The notes beneath the pieces were generated by a model that saw only the letters and a list, made by a program, of their open reading frames with translations, had not been told where the DNA came from and searched no databases. This document shows, in pieces, positions 42,465-53,164 of a stretch of 64,000 bases of DNA. Position 1 is the stretch's first letter, and each line of letters begins with the position of its first letter. Source of the DNA: Ahaetulla prasina (lineage: Eukaryota; Chordata; Lepidosauria; Squamata; Colubridae); NCBI RefSeq assembly GCF_028640845.1, contig NC_080548.1, positions 11,397,314 through 11,461,313 of the forward strand. The letters are read 5' to 3'. Both the position numbers and the translations under genes were made by a program.

Positions 42465-42777
42465 CAGTGATGGCGATCCATTTTGGCACTGAGCGCCCAA
42501 ACCGGAAGACCAGCTGTCCAGTGCACATGCGTGCGCCAGCCAGCTGATCTTTGGGTTTCCAGCACACACATGCTCGCCGGCCAGCTGGTCTTTGCGCGTG
42601 CATGTCTGTTTTTTGGCCATTTTCTATGCTGTTTTCCAGGCCGTTTTCAGGCTGGTTTTTGGGCTGTTTTCATGCCACTTTCCAGCGCTCCGGCACCCAC
42701 AAAGACGACAGCGCATGTGCCCACAGAGGGCTCTGCGTACCACCTCTGGCACACGTGCCCTAGGTTCGCCATCACGG
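42465..42777. repeat. hAT-like MITE, CAGYGATGGC family
   Basis: CAGTGATGGCGATCCATTTTG to CTAGGTTCGCCATCACGG, with repeated GGCCAGCTG-like and CATGCGTG-like units within. Confidence 0.7.
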
Positions 42778-43008
42778 TCCTATGCTCTTCCCAGCATGCA
42801 AGACATGTGAAGTATAGTCAGGTTAACAGCCACAACAGTGTGATTTTATATGCAATGCATCTCAAAAATGCACATAACAAAAAAAAAAATGCAACAGTAT
42901 GATTGAGGCCCAACCTCAATCATAGTGTTGTAGCCATCATCTTGACTTTTTTTTTTTTGACCAGGTCCTGCACAACCTGTTTTACTGGAGATATCTACCA
43001 TTCTAGAA

Positions 43009-43126
43009 CAGGGGTCTCCAACCTTGGTCCCTTTAAGACTTGTGGACTTCAATTCCCAAAGCTGGCTGAGGGACTCTGGGAGTTGAAGTTCACAAGTCTT
43101 AAAGGGACCAAGGTTGGAGACCCCTG
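43009..43126. repeat. hAT MITE, palindromic, perfect 8-bp duplication
   Basis: CAGGGGTCTCCAACCTTGGT to GGTTGGAGACCCCTG, flanked by TTCTAGAA (43001-43008, 43127-43134). Confidence 0.93.
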
Positions 43127-43371
43127 TTCTAGAAAATAGATGCAGAATTAGTGGCTCATTTTCCTGGAGCATCTCCTTGCTGGGTCAATCGTTTTGATTT
43201 GGACGCCTTTCAGTTCCACTGTTGTATGAAAAGCAGTATATACAATTATGCAATATTAAAATTACTGGTGACTGATGGCTTGAATTCACATGCCATCCAA
43301 ACAAGTCCCATTCTGCTTCCCACAACATCCAGACCAAAATCTGAGGAACTGTGAGTGGAAAAGAAAACTTA

Positions 43372-43565
43372 AGAATCATAGGGCTGGAAGACACCTTGGA
43401 AGCCTTCTAGTCCAACCCCTTGCCCAAAGCAGGAGTCCTCATGCCAACCTGGACAAAAGATTGTCCAACCTTTTCTTGGAAACCTCCAGTGGTGGAGCCC
43501 CCACATTTCCAGGAGGAAAGCTGTTCCACTGATTAACCATTCTCACTGTCAGAAAATAAAGGACA
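43372..43565 (-). repeat. CR1 LINE 3' fragment
   Basis: GAATCATAGGGCTGGAAGAC, CTTCTAGTCCAACCCCTTGC and GTTCCACTGATTAACCATTC in plus order, the same layout as 34465. Confidence 0.85.
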
Positions 43566-44034
43566 TTTATTGTACTCTTGCTTTGTTTCAGAGCTGAGGT
43601 TCAACTATTCAAAGCTCTTGAAAACTATATGCCAAAGATGGAAGATCTAGCATGGGGGATTGGGGCAGGGGGGGGAGGGGAGGGGACAGAATTGTTGGCT
43701 CCTCAAAATGCTTTCAATAATTCACTTGCTAGTTTGAAAAAAAAATTGTTTGGTGATTGCAATGCAGCTACAAAGCTAAATCTGGAAAATCAATCTATGA
43801 GTCCAGACACCGCCCTAAATTCATATTGCAAGCCTTTTTTGCATGAAAGCAATTGCTGTTCTGTTGGCGTGGGCAAAACCATCAGATAACCCATGCCGTG
43901 TGTTTTGAACCTTGTACATAGTTGCAAAAATAAATACAACCCATAAAAAGGCTACACAATTTTGGTGTCCAATAGACAAGTTACTCAGGGTCATTTTCTG
44001 TCCATTTTCACCCTGGAAAATTTTGAACCAATAT
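43566..44034. other. no recognised gene
   Basis: No feature apart from an A run at 43737-43744. Confidence 0.45.
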
Positions 44035-44450
44035 TCCTTCCTTCCTTCCTTCCTTCCTTCCTTCCTTCCTTCCTTCCTTCCTTCCTTCCTTTCTTCCTCC
44101 CTCCTTCCCTCCCTCCCTCCCCTTCCTTCCTTCCTTCACTCAGTCCCTCCCTCCTTCCTTCCTTCCTTCCTTCCCTCCCTCCCCTTCCTTCCTTCCTTCC
44201 TTCCTTCCTTCCCTCCTCCCTCCTCCCTTTCTTCCTTCCTTCCTCCCTCCTCCCTTCCTTCCTTCCTTCCTTTCTTCCTCCCTCCTTCCCTCCCCTGCCT
44301 GCCTTCCTTTCTTCCTTCCTTCCCTCCCTCCCTCCCCTTCCTTCCTTCCTTCACTCAGTCCCTCCTTCCTTCCTTCCTTCCTTCCCTCCCTCCCCTTCCT
44401 TCCTTCCTTCTTTCCTTCCTTCCTTCCTTCCTTCCTTCCTTCCTTCCTTT
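44035..44450. repeat. (CCTT)n microsatellite with CCTCC variants
   Basis: About 415 bp of C/T-only sequence on the plus strand. Long serine/proline/leucine or glycine/arginine/glutamate frames follow from the repeat and are spurious. Confidence 0.97.
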
Positions 44451-45233
44451 GTATTTGTTTAAAGAAATGAATCCTTTTCTGCCCTTGGGAAAAGCAAGGA
44501 TTTGAGATCTCTGCTTCCTCTTGTCCTTCCCTTAATAATTGGTCTGCAGTTTAGCAACCTCATTTTCCAGTCAGTTTCACAACCCAGTTTTGTTCAAGAA
44601 CCTCTAGACAGTTTCACAACATCTACAGAAAATTCCCAAGGTTGTTTTTTCTTTGCTTTACAGACTCTAAGCTGTAGTGACTCCTATCTCAGTAGCATCC
44701 CACTAGTAATACCACAACTCTGAAACATCAGATGTCCCGGGTTTAGAACTTTTCCCAATTTATTTTATTAAAAGGCCTACATTTTCATGAGTTGCAGCTC
44801 ATTTCCCCGGATGCATCTAATTCTAATCCCCCTTTTTTTTTTTTTTTGGACCAGCGGACATTAACACAATTTCTCCTACACACTCTGAAATGGGTACTTG
44901 GCAAGGCTTTTCACACAAAAAAATTAATAAAAATGATGAAAAACAAGATTTTTTCAAGGAAAAAAAGCACCAGGAAGGCAGATTCTGTATTTCGGTGCAT
45001 ATTTGATTTATTTCTTTTATTAATCAAATTTATATAGCCATCTCACCGAAAGCGACTCTTTATATATCCATCTTACTGAAGCGCACCACCAGTAAGTGAA
45101 ACCATATTAAAAAAAAAAACCACAGATAAAGATAAAAACCACACGGACAGTAATTATTATAAAAACAGAGATACAAACTCTAGGCAAAGAGGGAATCAAA
45201 ATAGCCAGCTCATCCATGGAGGCATCTAAACAT
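44451..45233. other. no recognised gene; short LINE-tail-like piece
   Basis: 45015-45190 has AAATTTATATAGCCATCTC and GAAAGCGACTC motifs reminiscent of a LINE/SINE 3' end. The rest is unremarkable. Confidence 0.45.
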
Positions 45234-45444
45234 CAGTGGTGGGTTGCCCCCCCCCCGGTTAGGACCGGTTCTATAGAACCGGTAGTAAAACCGGTGGGAG
45301 GCTCCACCCACTGACCCAAACGTCATCAAAACTCTTCTGCGCATGCGCAGAAGAGCGAGCACATGCGCAGAAGAGTGAGCGTGCGTGCGCGCGCGGGCGG
45401 GCACGATGCGAATCGGTAGTAAAGATAAGTAGAACCCACCCCTG
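45234..45444. repeat. hAT MITE, ACCGGTT family, left member of an inverted pair
   Basis: CAGTGGTGGGTTGCCC to TAGAACCCACCCCTG. The flanks CTAAACAT and CTAACATG look like an 8-bp duplication with one base lost. Contains GCGCATGCGCAGAAGAGCGA. Confidence 0.82.
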
Positions 45445-45471
45445 CTAACATGTCTTCAGTTCCCTGGGATC

Positions 45472-45642
45472 CAGAGGTGGGTTCTACTTACCGTTACTAC
45501 CGGTTCACGTTGTGCCATGCGCTCACTCTTCTGTGTATGTGCAGAAGAGTTTTGATGACATTTGGGTCAGTGGGTGGAGCCTCCCGCCAGTTTTACTACC
45601 GGTTCTCTAGAACCGGTCCGAACTGGGGGCAACCCACCACTT
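45472..45642. repeat. hAT MITE, ACCGGTT family, right member of an inverted pair
   Basis: CAGAGGTGGGTTCTACTTACC to GGGCAACCCACCACTT, with flanks CTGGGATC/CTGGGAAC (7 of 8). It is in the opposite orientation to 45234..45444. Confidence 0.83.
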
Positions 45643-45650
45643 CTGGGAAC

Positions 45651-46118
45651 CCCAGCTTGATAATGTAACCAGGTGGTTGAGGGTCTTCCACAATACCAAG
45701 AAGGATGGAGCTGATTTAATTTGGGGGGTGGGTGGGAATGGCAGGTACTACAGCAGAGAAGATACATTTCCTGGGAGCCCCCAGACATAAACCCTTAGCT
45801 GATATGCAGGACATCTTCTCTGCCAGATCTAAAAAGATGAGCTGATGCACATGTTCTGTGGGTGATTTGATTGCCATCCTAAGGGGAAAGAAAATCGGGG
45901 TACATCCACTTCGAGTTTCTGCCACTGTGTCAGACTGGATCTAAAGGTACAGTAATGCCAGGGGGCTGCATAAAGCTGTACCTGCTGTAAGACTGTCAAC
46001 TTTTCAAGAATCTTAACCAGATTGTGCCCTAGAGAGAGTTAGCCCACTGCTGAATTACTGGATAGGATAGATGGCAACATGCTTCTGTGGGAAGGCAGCT
46101 CTGGATATTCCTGTATTC
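45651..46118. other. no recognised gene
   Basis: No feature seen. Confidence 0.45.
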
Positions 46119-46200
46119 CAGGGGTCTCCAAACTTGGCAATTTTAAGGCTTGTAGATTTCAACTCCTAGCATGGCTGGCTGAGGAATTCTGGGAGTTGAA
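46119..46200. repeat. truncated palindromic hAT MITE
   Basis: CAGGGGTCTCCAAACTTGGC to GAATTCTGGGAGTTGAAGAG; the right arm is cut off by the hexamer array. Confidence 0.8.
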
Positions 46201-46203
46201 GAG

Positions 46204-46250
46204 GGCTGGGGCTGGGGCTGGGGCTGGGGCTGGGGCTGGGGCTAGGGCTA
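46204..46250. repeat. (GGGGCT)n microsatellite
   Basis: About seven hexamers, the last changing to AGGGCTAG, where the AATAG array begins. Confidence 0.95.
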
Positions 46251-46471
46251 GAATAGAATAGAATAGAATAGAATAGAATAGAATAGAATAGAATAGAATA
46301 GAATAGAATTTTATTGGCCAAGTGTGATTGGACACACAAGGAATTTGTCTTGGTGCATATGCTCTCAGTGTACATAAAAGAAAAGATACGTTCATAGAAT
46401 AGAATAGAATAGAATAGAATAGAATAGAATAGAATAGAATAGAATAGAATAGAATAGAATAGAATAGAATA
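46250..46471 (-). repeat. CR1-type LINE 3' end enclosed by AATAG arrays
   Basis: (AATAG)n at 46250-46304, then the minus-strand tail block (TTTTATTGGCCAAGTGTGAT; GTGCATATGCTCTCAGTGTA) at 46305-46395, then (AATAG)n again to 46471. The second array is on the LINE's 5' side. Confidence 0.92.
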
Positions 46472-46760
46472 GGTTTGGAGGTCATCTAGTCCAACCCCCG
46501 TTCAGGCAGTAAACCCTATGCCATTTCAGACAAATGGTTGTCCAATCTCTTCTTAAAAGCCTCCAGTGTTGGCGTGCCCACAACCTCTGGAGGCAAGTCA
46601 TTCCATTAATTAATTGTTCTAACTGTCAGGAAATTTCTCCTTAGTTCTAAGTTGCTTCTCTCCTTGATTAGTTTCCATCCATGGCTTCTTGTCCTGCCCT
46701 CAGGTGCTTTGGAGAAGTCTGAGAATTGCCAAGTCTGAAGACTGTTGTTGTAGTCAGCTC
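46472..46760 (-). repeat. CR1 LINE 3' fragment
   Basis: GGAGGTCATCTAGTCCAACC, CTTCTTAAAAGCCTCCAGTG and TTGTTCTAACTGTCAGGAAA in plus order. The AATAG array directly precedes it, as expected of the CR1 tail. Confidence 0.87.
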
Positions 46761-47210
46761 AGCTTTGACACCAACCTGTGGGATTTCAAACACAGACTTT
46801 TTTTTTTTTTTTAACACACCCTCATCCTCGTATTTAAACTGGGACTCGGTGTGTAGCCTTGGGTTATTTTTATCTGCAAAATGCTTAATCACAGGGTTGT
46901 TTTAAGGGCAAGTTGCAATAAAAATTATGACTTCGTTTTCCAAAGAAAGTGTCACGTCAGTTGCAAATTAAGGTAGGAGTACTGAAACCAAACTCAGTAG
47001 AAGCTTGGATCATTCTCCGCTGAAATATAAATTTAATATATAAATAAAATGCCTAACCATGACTTTAGTCGGAATTACCTACACATTAATTAGGACTGAC
47101 ACAAGTTTGTCCCTTTCAGTCTCAGCAGCTGCTTTGGCTGGTTTATGGCCGTGCAATTCTGGTTTAGCATAAAATGCAGAATGTTTATAATTTTCCTCTT
47201 TCTCCTAGAC
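46761..47210. other. no recognised gene
   Basis: No feature seen apart from a T run at 46799-46813. Confidence 0.45.
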
Positions 47211-47345
47211 CAGGGGTCTCCAACCTTGTCAACTTTAAGATTTGTGGACTTCAACTCCCAGAATTCCCCAGCCAGCTTTGCTGGCTGGGGAATTCTGGGA
47301 GTTGAAATCCACAAGTCTTAAAGTTGACAAGGTTGGAGACCCCTG
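47211..47345. repeat. hAT MITE, palindromic, perfect 8-bp duplication
   Basis: CAGGGGTCTCCAACCTTGTC to GGTTGGAGACCCCTG, flanked by TCCTAGAC (47203-47210, 47346-47353). The centre GCCAGCTTTGCTGGC is a perfect hairpin. Confidence 0.94.
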
Positions 47346-47454
47346 TCCTAGACTGTGTTTGCATCCCATCAAATACAGAATCCCACAGCAACACAAAAGA
47401 CTGAGGGAAAACAAATTAACAAATTAACACTTTGTCTGAAGTGGTGTACCGTAT

Positions 47455-47560
47455 CCTGCCTTAGCAGGGGGTTGGACTAGAAGGCCTTCAAGATCCCTTC
47501 CAACTCTGTTATTCTATTCTGTTCTGTTCTGTTCTGTTCTGTTCTGTTCTGTTCTGTTCG
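47455..47560 (+). repeat. CR1 3' end with TTCTG-type tail
   Basis: GGGGGTTGGACTAGAAGGCC and CCCTTCCAACTCTGTTATTC, then (TTCTG)n at 47515-47559. Confidence 0.88.
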
Positions 47561-48050
47561 TATACTACACGAATCAAGAAGAGGGCCGTGAAAATATTTG
47601 CAGATCCCTCGCATCCTGGACATAAACTGTTTCAACTCCTACCCTCAAAACGATGCTATAGAGCACTGCACAACAGAACAACTAGACACAAGAACAGTTT
47701 TTTCCCAAAGGCCATCACTCTGCTAAACAAATAATTCCCTCAACACTGTCAGACTATTTACTGAATCTGCACTACTATTAATTGTTTCATAGTTCCCATC
47801 ACCAATCTCTTTCCACTTATGACTGTATGACTATAACTTGTTGCTGGCAATCCTTATGATTTATATTGATATATTGATCATCAATTGTGTTGTGAATGTT
47901 GTACCTTGATGAACGTATCTTTTCTTTTATGTACACTGAGAGCATATGCACCAAGACAAATTCCTTGTGTGTCCAATCACACTTGGCCAATAAAATTCTA
48001 TTCTATTCTGTTCTGTTCTGTTCTGTTCTGTTCTGTTCTGTTCTATTCAA
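47560..48050 (+). repeat. CR1-type LINE 3' end, longest copy
   Basis: Includes the end of a coding region (ACACGAATCAAGAAGAGGGC; ATGCTATAGAGCACTGCACA), the TACACTGAGAGCATATGCAC block and CCAATAAAATTC, then (TTCTG)n to 48047. It lies between two arrays of the same pentamer. Confidence 0.88.
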
Positions 48051-49240
48051 CAAGGGATCAAATAAACCACCTTTCTTTGCTCTCTATACTGACTGGCTCA
48101 TCTCACAACAAGCCATCATTTCAACAGACGACGGCTTAGTAGCTCATGGAAAACCCAGCATTTAAGAACAGCAGGCTCAACCAGAGTCAGTCGGTTGAGT
48201 TGGGTGGCCACTGAAATGGAATGAACAAATAAATAAAATTTCGCCCCTCGCCAAAATACGGGGGGGGGGAAACATGCTCGCGTGCATGCACCCCCCCCCC
48301 ATAATGCCAGATCTGTGCCAGCCGCCTCCTGCACTCTGCAATCTGCTGCCCCGAAGCAAAACGATTCCAGAGGCCCAGTTTCTTAAAACCGACAAAAACT
48401 GCCGGCTTTGCATAAATAAAAGGGCTGTGGATGAAATCCTGTGCCAAAAAGAAAAAAACCCTCTGATATTTTTTTTCCCCCGTCAACATTTTACTGTACT
48501 CGTACCTAAAGCGAAACCCTCCCCGATTTGTGAACATACACACACCTCTAATTAGACAAGTTATAACAAAGTAGTAGAAGCGAGACATCAATTGCCTGGG
48601 AGGCAGGGGTAAAGAGAAGGAAGCCTCTGAATCCTTCCACGTTGCCCAGAAAACTTTATCTTGTGTACACATGCACACCCCAAAAGACGCACACACATTC
48701 CTGGCTTCCTCTATTCGCCTTAATTAAGCATTATAAACATCATATTAAGAAGTGGGGGTTGCAATTTAAGCTTGGCCCCTGAGGGAGAAAACTCTCTTTC
48801 AAGTTTCCTTTGTTTTGCGGATGAGGTATTTTACATGGAGGAAAAGTAGAAGAATCCGCTTCAGAGAGAGAGAGAAGTGGGGGGCAGTTGCATGACATTA
48901 TTTTTGGATGAAATGCTGGATTTTTGAAGAGAAACACCACAGCAAGTAGATCCCCATCAGCCGTTCACTCTCCAGATCGCTTCACAGCACAGCTACTTAA
49001 ATCTGAGAACAAACTTTTTATTTTTTGGCAAATGGGAACTGGTTACATAGGGATTTGAGCCCATTTTGAAATTCTGATGTTTTGTGGATCGAAAAGTTGC
49101 ACTTAATTACTTTCAGACCCTTCTGAATTTACATTTTAAATTGTACATTTACCTATTTGTAGGGAGGCAGGCATATTGTTGAGAGGAAGGCATTTTTAGA
49201 CCTTTGGAGCTTCACATGTTGAAATAGGAAGGATGCTGTT
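48051..49240. other. no recognised gene; apparently low-repeat segment
   Basis: No repeat family was recognised over about 1.1 kb except homopolymers (G run at 48261, C runs at 48291 and 48475). Overlapping frames on both strands are unconvincing. Such a stretch in an AP-2 neighbourhood could be regulatory, but the sequence alone does not show this. Confidence 0.4.
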
Positions 49241-49345
49241 TTTCAAACTTGGCAACTTTAAAATGTGTGGCCTTCCAATCTCAGAATTCCCCACCCAGTG
49301 AAAACTCACACATCTTTAAGTTGACAATTTTGAAAAACACCACAT
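49241..49345. repeat. decayed palindromic hAT MITE
   Basis: TTTTTCAAACTTGGCAACTTT, CTCAGAATTCCCCACCCAG and AAGTTGACAATTTTGAAAAAC. Confidence 0.65.
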
Positions 49346-49379
49346 TAGAACATGTTTTTTTTAATGATTCACACTAATT

Positions 49380-49504
49380 CAGGGGTATCCAACCTTGGCA
49401 ATTTTAAAACTTGCCAACTTTAACTCCCAGAATTCCCCAGCCAGCCATGAGAATTCTGGGAATTGAAGTTCGTAAGTCTTAGTTGCCAGAGTTGGACACC
49501 CCTG
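49380..49504. repeat. hAT MITE, palindromic family
   Basis: CAGGGGTATCCAACCTTGGC to AGTTGGACACCCCTG. The flanks CACTAATT and CACTCAGT are only partly alike. Confidence 0.8.
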
Positions 49505-50408
49505 CACTCAGTCATAAAATCCAGTTTCACAAACTGCCGCGGCTGAGTTTACACAATATATTAAGCCAAAACAAACAAATAAAAAAAGCACATTATGGTG
49601 GAATGGGAAGCCGCAGGCAGCTCAAAATAGTGAAAAAGACAACTGCAGCTATGTGAGAGAAGCCCCCGTGCTTTTTTTACATCTGTGGTGCATAAAATGG
49701 AGCGGGGCTTCAGTGAGGCAGCTGCAGCCGCCATCTTGAATGACACTTGTAAGTGAGACAATAGGAGCATGATTTGGCCAAGAGTCCCCAAAGAGAAGGT
49801 TCCAGGGACTACATCCTACCGAGAAAGTCAGTTCACGCTTGCAAAATGTGGAAAATCCTGAAATGTCCAGGAGCTAAAACAATAAAAAGTAAACAAGGTC
49901 TGAAATTCCAAGGATGGTTTTATGGTGTCTGCAACAGAGAAGGCAACTGCTGAAAAAAATGTGTGTGGTCTCACACACATTGCAGCATTGTTGTGATGAG
50001 GAACCAACGCCATGGTGGGCTTGCTACTTGTTTCATATTTCAAGCAAGCCTATTTTAGCAAAAAAAAAAAAAAACCTTTTAAAAAAATTGTAAACTCTAA
50101 ATTAAAATGACTGTTTTGTAATTAATAAGGAACCAAGATTCCTCGAATCAGTGCTGCTTTAATCTACTCCTTATTCTGGGATATTATTCATACTAAGTTA
50201 TTCAAGGGAAGCACAATGGAGATTAAGGCAGTAAGTCACCAGGGCTAAGAAAGTCTCATTATTTTCCGTGGCCTTCTTCATTTGAATGCCAGTCATCAGC
50301 TGGGAAAACAACTCATTTAGAAAGATGGTATATAAATGACATAAATAGATGCGATAATGTCATCTCATAAAATTAGACTTAGTTTTGAGTACTCATAGTC
50401 CTCTAATT
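49505..50408. other. no recognised gene; small shared segment
   Basis: GTTATTCAAGGGAAGCACAATGG at about 50198 is also found at 37217, so this part is repetitive. Otherwise nothing recognised. Confidence 0.45.
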
Positions 50409-50505
50409 CAGGGATCTCCAAACTTGGTACTTTTAAGACTTGTGGACTTCGACTCTGGGAGTTGAAATCCACAAGTCTTAAAGGGACCAAGGTTGGAGAC
50501 CCCTG
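50409..50505. repeat. hAT MITE, palindromic, short copy
   Basis: CAGGGATCTCCAAACTTGGT to GGTTGGAGACCCCTG, flanked by CTCTAATT (50401-50408, 50506-50513). Confidence 0.92.
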
Positions 50506-50639
50506 CTCTAATTCAAACATCCCCCCCTTCCAATTTGAAGCCGTTTGGGTAACAAGCCAAAGTCAGTGTGAAAATTACATTGAATTGAGTACTCCAGCAA
50601 TTGCTGAGTATGTTTTCCAAATGTGTTTCCCATGATATT

Positions 50640-51050
50640 TAAAATTGCATTAGATCAATGGTTCCTTTTCTAACTTGTGTTGGAGGGAACTGTAAGCAAA
50701 GGTTTAGCATCAGTGACGTCAACGCCCTATTCGTGATTCATTTGGGTGGACAGTTTTTGAAGAAATTAAACACATCTGCTGACCAGCCAAATACAGTTCC
50801 ATTCTATTTGCATTTATCAGTACAGCCTCCAGTGTCATGTGGGGACAAAACTACTTTAAGAATGATGTAAATGAACTGGATCAAATTGTGAGAATTAAGG
50901 GCATTGGACTGGCCACTGATTTTTACAAGGAGCAGTTTAAGGAATTTAGAATTTTTACTCTGGAGAAATGTCAAGTACCTGAAGAAGTATCATATGAAAG
51001 ATCGAAAGCTTTTTGGCATCATCTTAAGAGTACAGGTCACCAAATTTAAA
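50640..51050 (+). repeat. unidentified dispersed repeat, possibly coding-derived (copy A)
   Basis: Shares an ordered series of blocks with 53735..54680, for example TTAAACACATCTGCTGACCA, GTACAGCCTCCAG and GCATCATCTTAAGAGTACA. One frame reads FYKEQFKEFRIFTLEKCQVP near 50925 and copy B carries a recognisable counterpart, hinting at a decayed coding source. I do not recognise the protein. Confidence 0.7.
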
Positions 51051-51119
51051 AAGTGCAGGACATAGTCAAAACCAATCCTTCCACCACCACTCCATCATCA
51101 CCAACATCTTGCCAGAATC

Positions 51120-51213
51120 AATGAAGCTTCTTGGGTGAGAATCTAAACACCTTCAAGGAAAAACAGAGAACATCCAGTTGCCTATTGAAAAAAACACCTT
51201 TGAGACAACCATG
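51120..51213 (+). repeat. retroelement tail motif
   Basis: GAAGCTTCTTGGGTGAGAAT with CATCCAGTTGCCTATTGAAA and ACACCTTTGAGAC, the diverged counterpart of 29206..29305. Confidence 0.5.
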
Positions 51214-51221
51214 ACCTGGAC

Positions 51222-51909
51222 CAGGGGTCCCCAACCTTTCGGACCTCAGGGACCACAAAGTTCATAATTTTAAATCCCGTGGACCACTAATATGATCTGC
51301 CTAATGACTGGCTGGATGGGCGTGGCTAGATGGTCACATGACTGGGTGGGCATGGCCAACTCCTCACCTCCCTGCCCAGGCTCCTTAGGGCCCCAACAGG
51401 AAGCAGTTGTCGGAGCTAAGCAGCTACCACGAGAAAGAATTGGCAAAATAGCTCAGTTCAAATTGGATCTGATCGGGAAGGAGGCTTAGCAGAAGCATCT
51501 CACTGAGGACTATGGCCAGAGGGAAGACCTGCGGGAGTGCAAGGCCAGGTACTGGCGCCTGGAGGCTCAGCGGGCTGAGATGGTCAGCGAGTTCCAGGCC
51601 ATGAGGCAGTCCCACTGGAACAAGGCCCTCAGGCTCTTCGCCACCAGCGGCACTTCCCTCCAGCCTTTGCCCAAAGCCTCACACCAGGAGGCCGAAGCAG
51701 ACCCTAAATCGGAATTTTTGCTCCCCTCCAACCCACACAAAAAGACCTCAAAAGGGAAGACTCTCTGCAGCAACACAAACATTCATTGCATGTATCCATC
51801 CCAGGAGCCATAGTTTGAGGACCCCTGATTTAGTGCAATATAAAAAATACAAATTATTTTTTTGCGGACCACCAAAATTTTCTCGCGGACCACCAGTTGG
51901 TAGCCGCTG
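51222..51909. mobile_element. hAT-type element carrying a host coding fragment
   Basis: A 688-bp unit from CAGGGGTCCCCAACCTTTCG to GTTGGTAGCCGCTG, flanked by a perfect 8-bp duplication ACCTGGAC (51214-51221, 51910-51917). Its outer arms have the usual non-autonomous hAT text (GGACCACAAAGTTCATAATT; CGGACCACCAAAATTTTCTC). The middle third is unrelated, higher in GC, and reads as protein. Confidence 0.87.
51398..51813 (+). pseudogene. captured coding fragment, coiled-coil-like, source unknown
   Basis: In one frame this stretch is open apart from a TAG at 51487-51489, and ends at TAG 51811-51813. Its charged helical text (KHLTEDYGQREDLRECKARY, then LEAQRAEMVSEFQAMRQSHW) is typical of a coiled coil. 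A Ser/Pro/Lys-rich tail follows. Composition and codon pattern look like spliced exons of a host gene, and no splice sites interrupt it. From memory the text vaguely recalls centrosomal proteins such as centrobin, but I cannot confirm this. It lies inside a hAT element, has no visible promoter and carries a stop, so it is probably non-functional. Confidence 0.72.
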
Positions 51910-51917
51910 ACCTGGAC

Positions 51918-52701
51918 AACTGAGAATCTCCATAGACACGACACCAAGTTAAGTTAGGGGAAAGCAGACCCCAGACAAGTGCTAAGAAGCATGCTAGCTG
52001 GGGAATTTTGGGAGGTGAAGTCCATATATCTTAAAATAGATGCACGGTCTCCGTTCCTGGGAAGACTCAGGAAACCAGGGTCTGCATTTTACGGGAGGTA
52101 ACCAGACATGGACCCTAGCAGAAAACCAAGGGGCTTTGCCAGCCAGCCTCTGCCTGTCAGTTCAATCACTCCAGTGCTAAACAGATTGTGTTAAATTCTC
52201 GCCGACTCAGTCTAAGTATCAATTTGTGCTATGGGAATATGGATCTGCTCCAACTAGATCTATAATTATACCACGGCACTAAAGAGGCAGGCTGGCACAT
52301 TGTGCCCAGGGGGTTTTCATACAGGCAGGTCTTCTTGTTTACAAGCTTGATCTCAGGTCACTCATGGCAAGAATTCCCTTTTCTTTAGCTCTGCTTTTGC
52401 CCAAATAGATGCCTTCCTCTATTTTGGAGAAAGAGAAACATGTGGTACAGCGAGACCCTGTAGAAATTAGCTGATGCTGGAAGCCAACATTCGCTCCTAA
52501 TTTCCCCTGTTATTTTCTCATTTCTGGGATGCTCTGTTTTAAGCACAAGGCTAAATTTGTGCTTAATGAGGATTTGATAGGATTGTATATTTAATAATGG
52601 CTGTAACTGGTAAATCAATTCTACAAAGACGTGATTCCAACCTTCAGCCAGACCATTTTGATCATTCATAAGCTGATCAAAACTGATTTGTTAAAAGCAA
52701 A
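51918..52701. other. no recognised gene
   Basis: One arm of a palindromic hAT MITE at about 51990-52035 (GGGGAATTTTGGGAGGTGAA). The rest shows nothing recognisable. Confidence 0.45.
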
Positions 52702-52965
52702 GCTGAAATGCTACCGGTTTGCTCCGGTTCAAACGAACCGGTAGTAAAAAATACTTTTAAAAGATTAAAAAAAGAGGTTCCAACGACCTTTTTAAAAACT
52801 TTTTTAAAGCATCTTTTCCTTTTTTAAAGCATCTTACCTATTCGCCCAAACCGGTATTAAAAAAATACTTTAAAAAAGTAAAAAAAAAAGTTGGTCATGC
52901 CCACCCAGTCACATGACCCCCCCCCCAAGCCATGCTCACTCAGATACGCCCACAGAACCGGTATG
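52702..52965. repeat. hAT MITE, ACCGGTT family
   Basis: CTGAAATGCTACCGGTTTGC at the left, AAACGAACCGGTAGTAAAAA inside, CCCACAGAACCGGTATGG at the right. The exact ends are unclear. Confidence 0.68.
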
Positions 52966-53164
52966 GAGTCTTCTTTCAAATGTACAACTTTTCTTTCTTT
53001 TTATGCAAAAGTCTTCCTTCTTTTTTGGAAGCCTCAGATCATTTGAACTTGATGCTTGGAATAGTTTCTTGACCGAAAATATGTCCACATCTTTCTAAGC
53101 AAGTTGGCATGACTTCACCATAAAAATATTATGTAGCTGTCTCTAAATGCCTCTAAAATTGCAT

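Noticed and set aside
43912..44505. Ser/Pro/Leu-rich frames up to about 200 codons
   Set aside because: Translations of a (CCTT)n microsatellite.
51398..51813. Assignment of the captured fragment to a named gene (centrobin was considered)
   Set aside because: The resemblance is only an impression from memory; blastx is needed, so no symbol is given.
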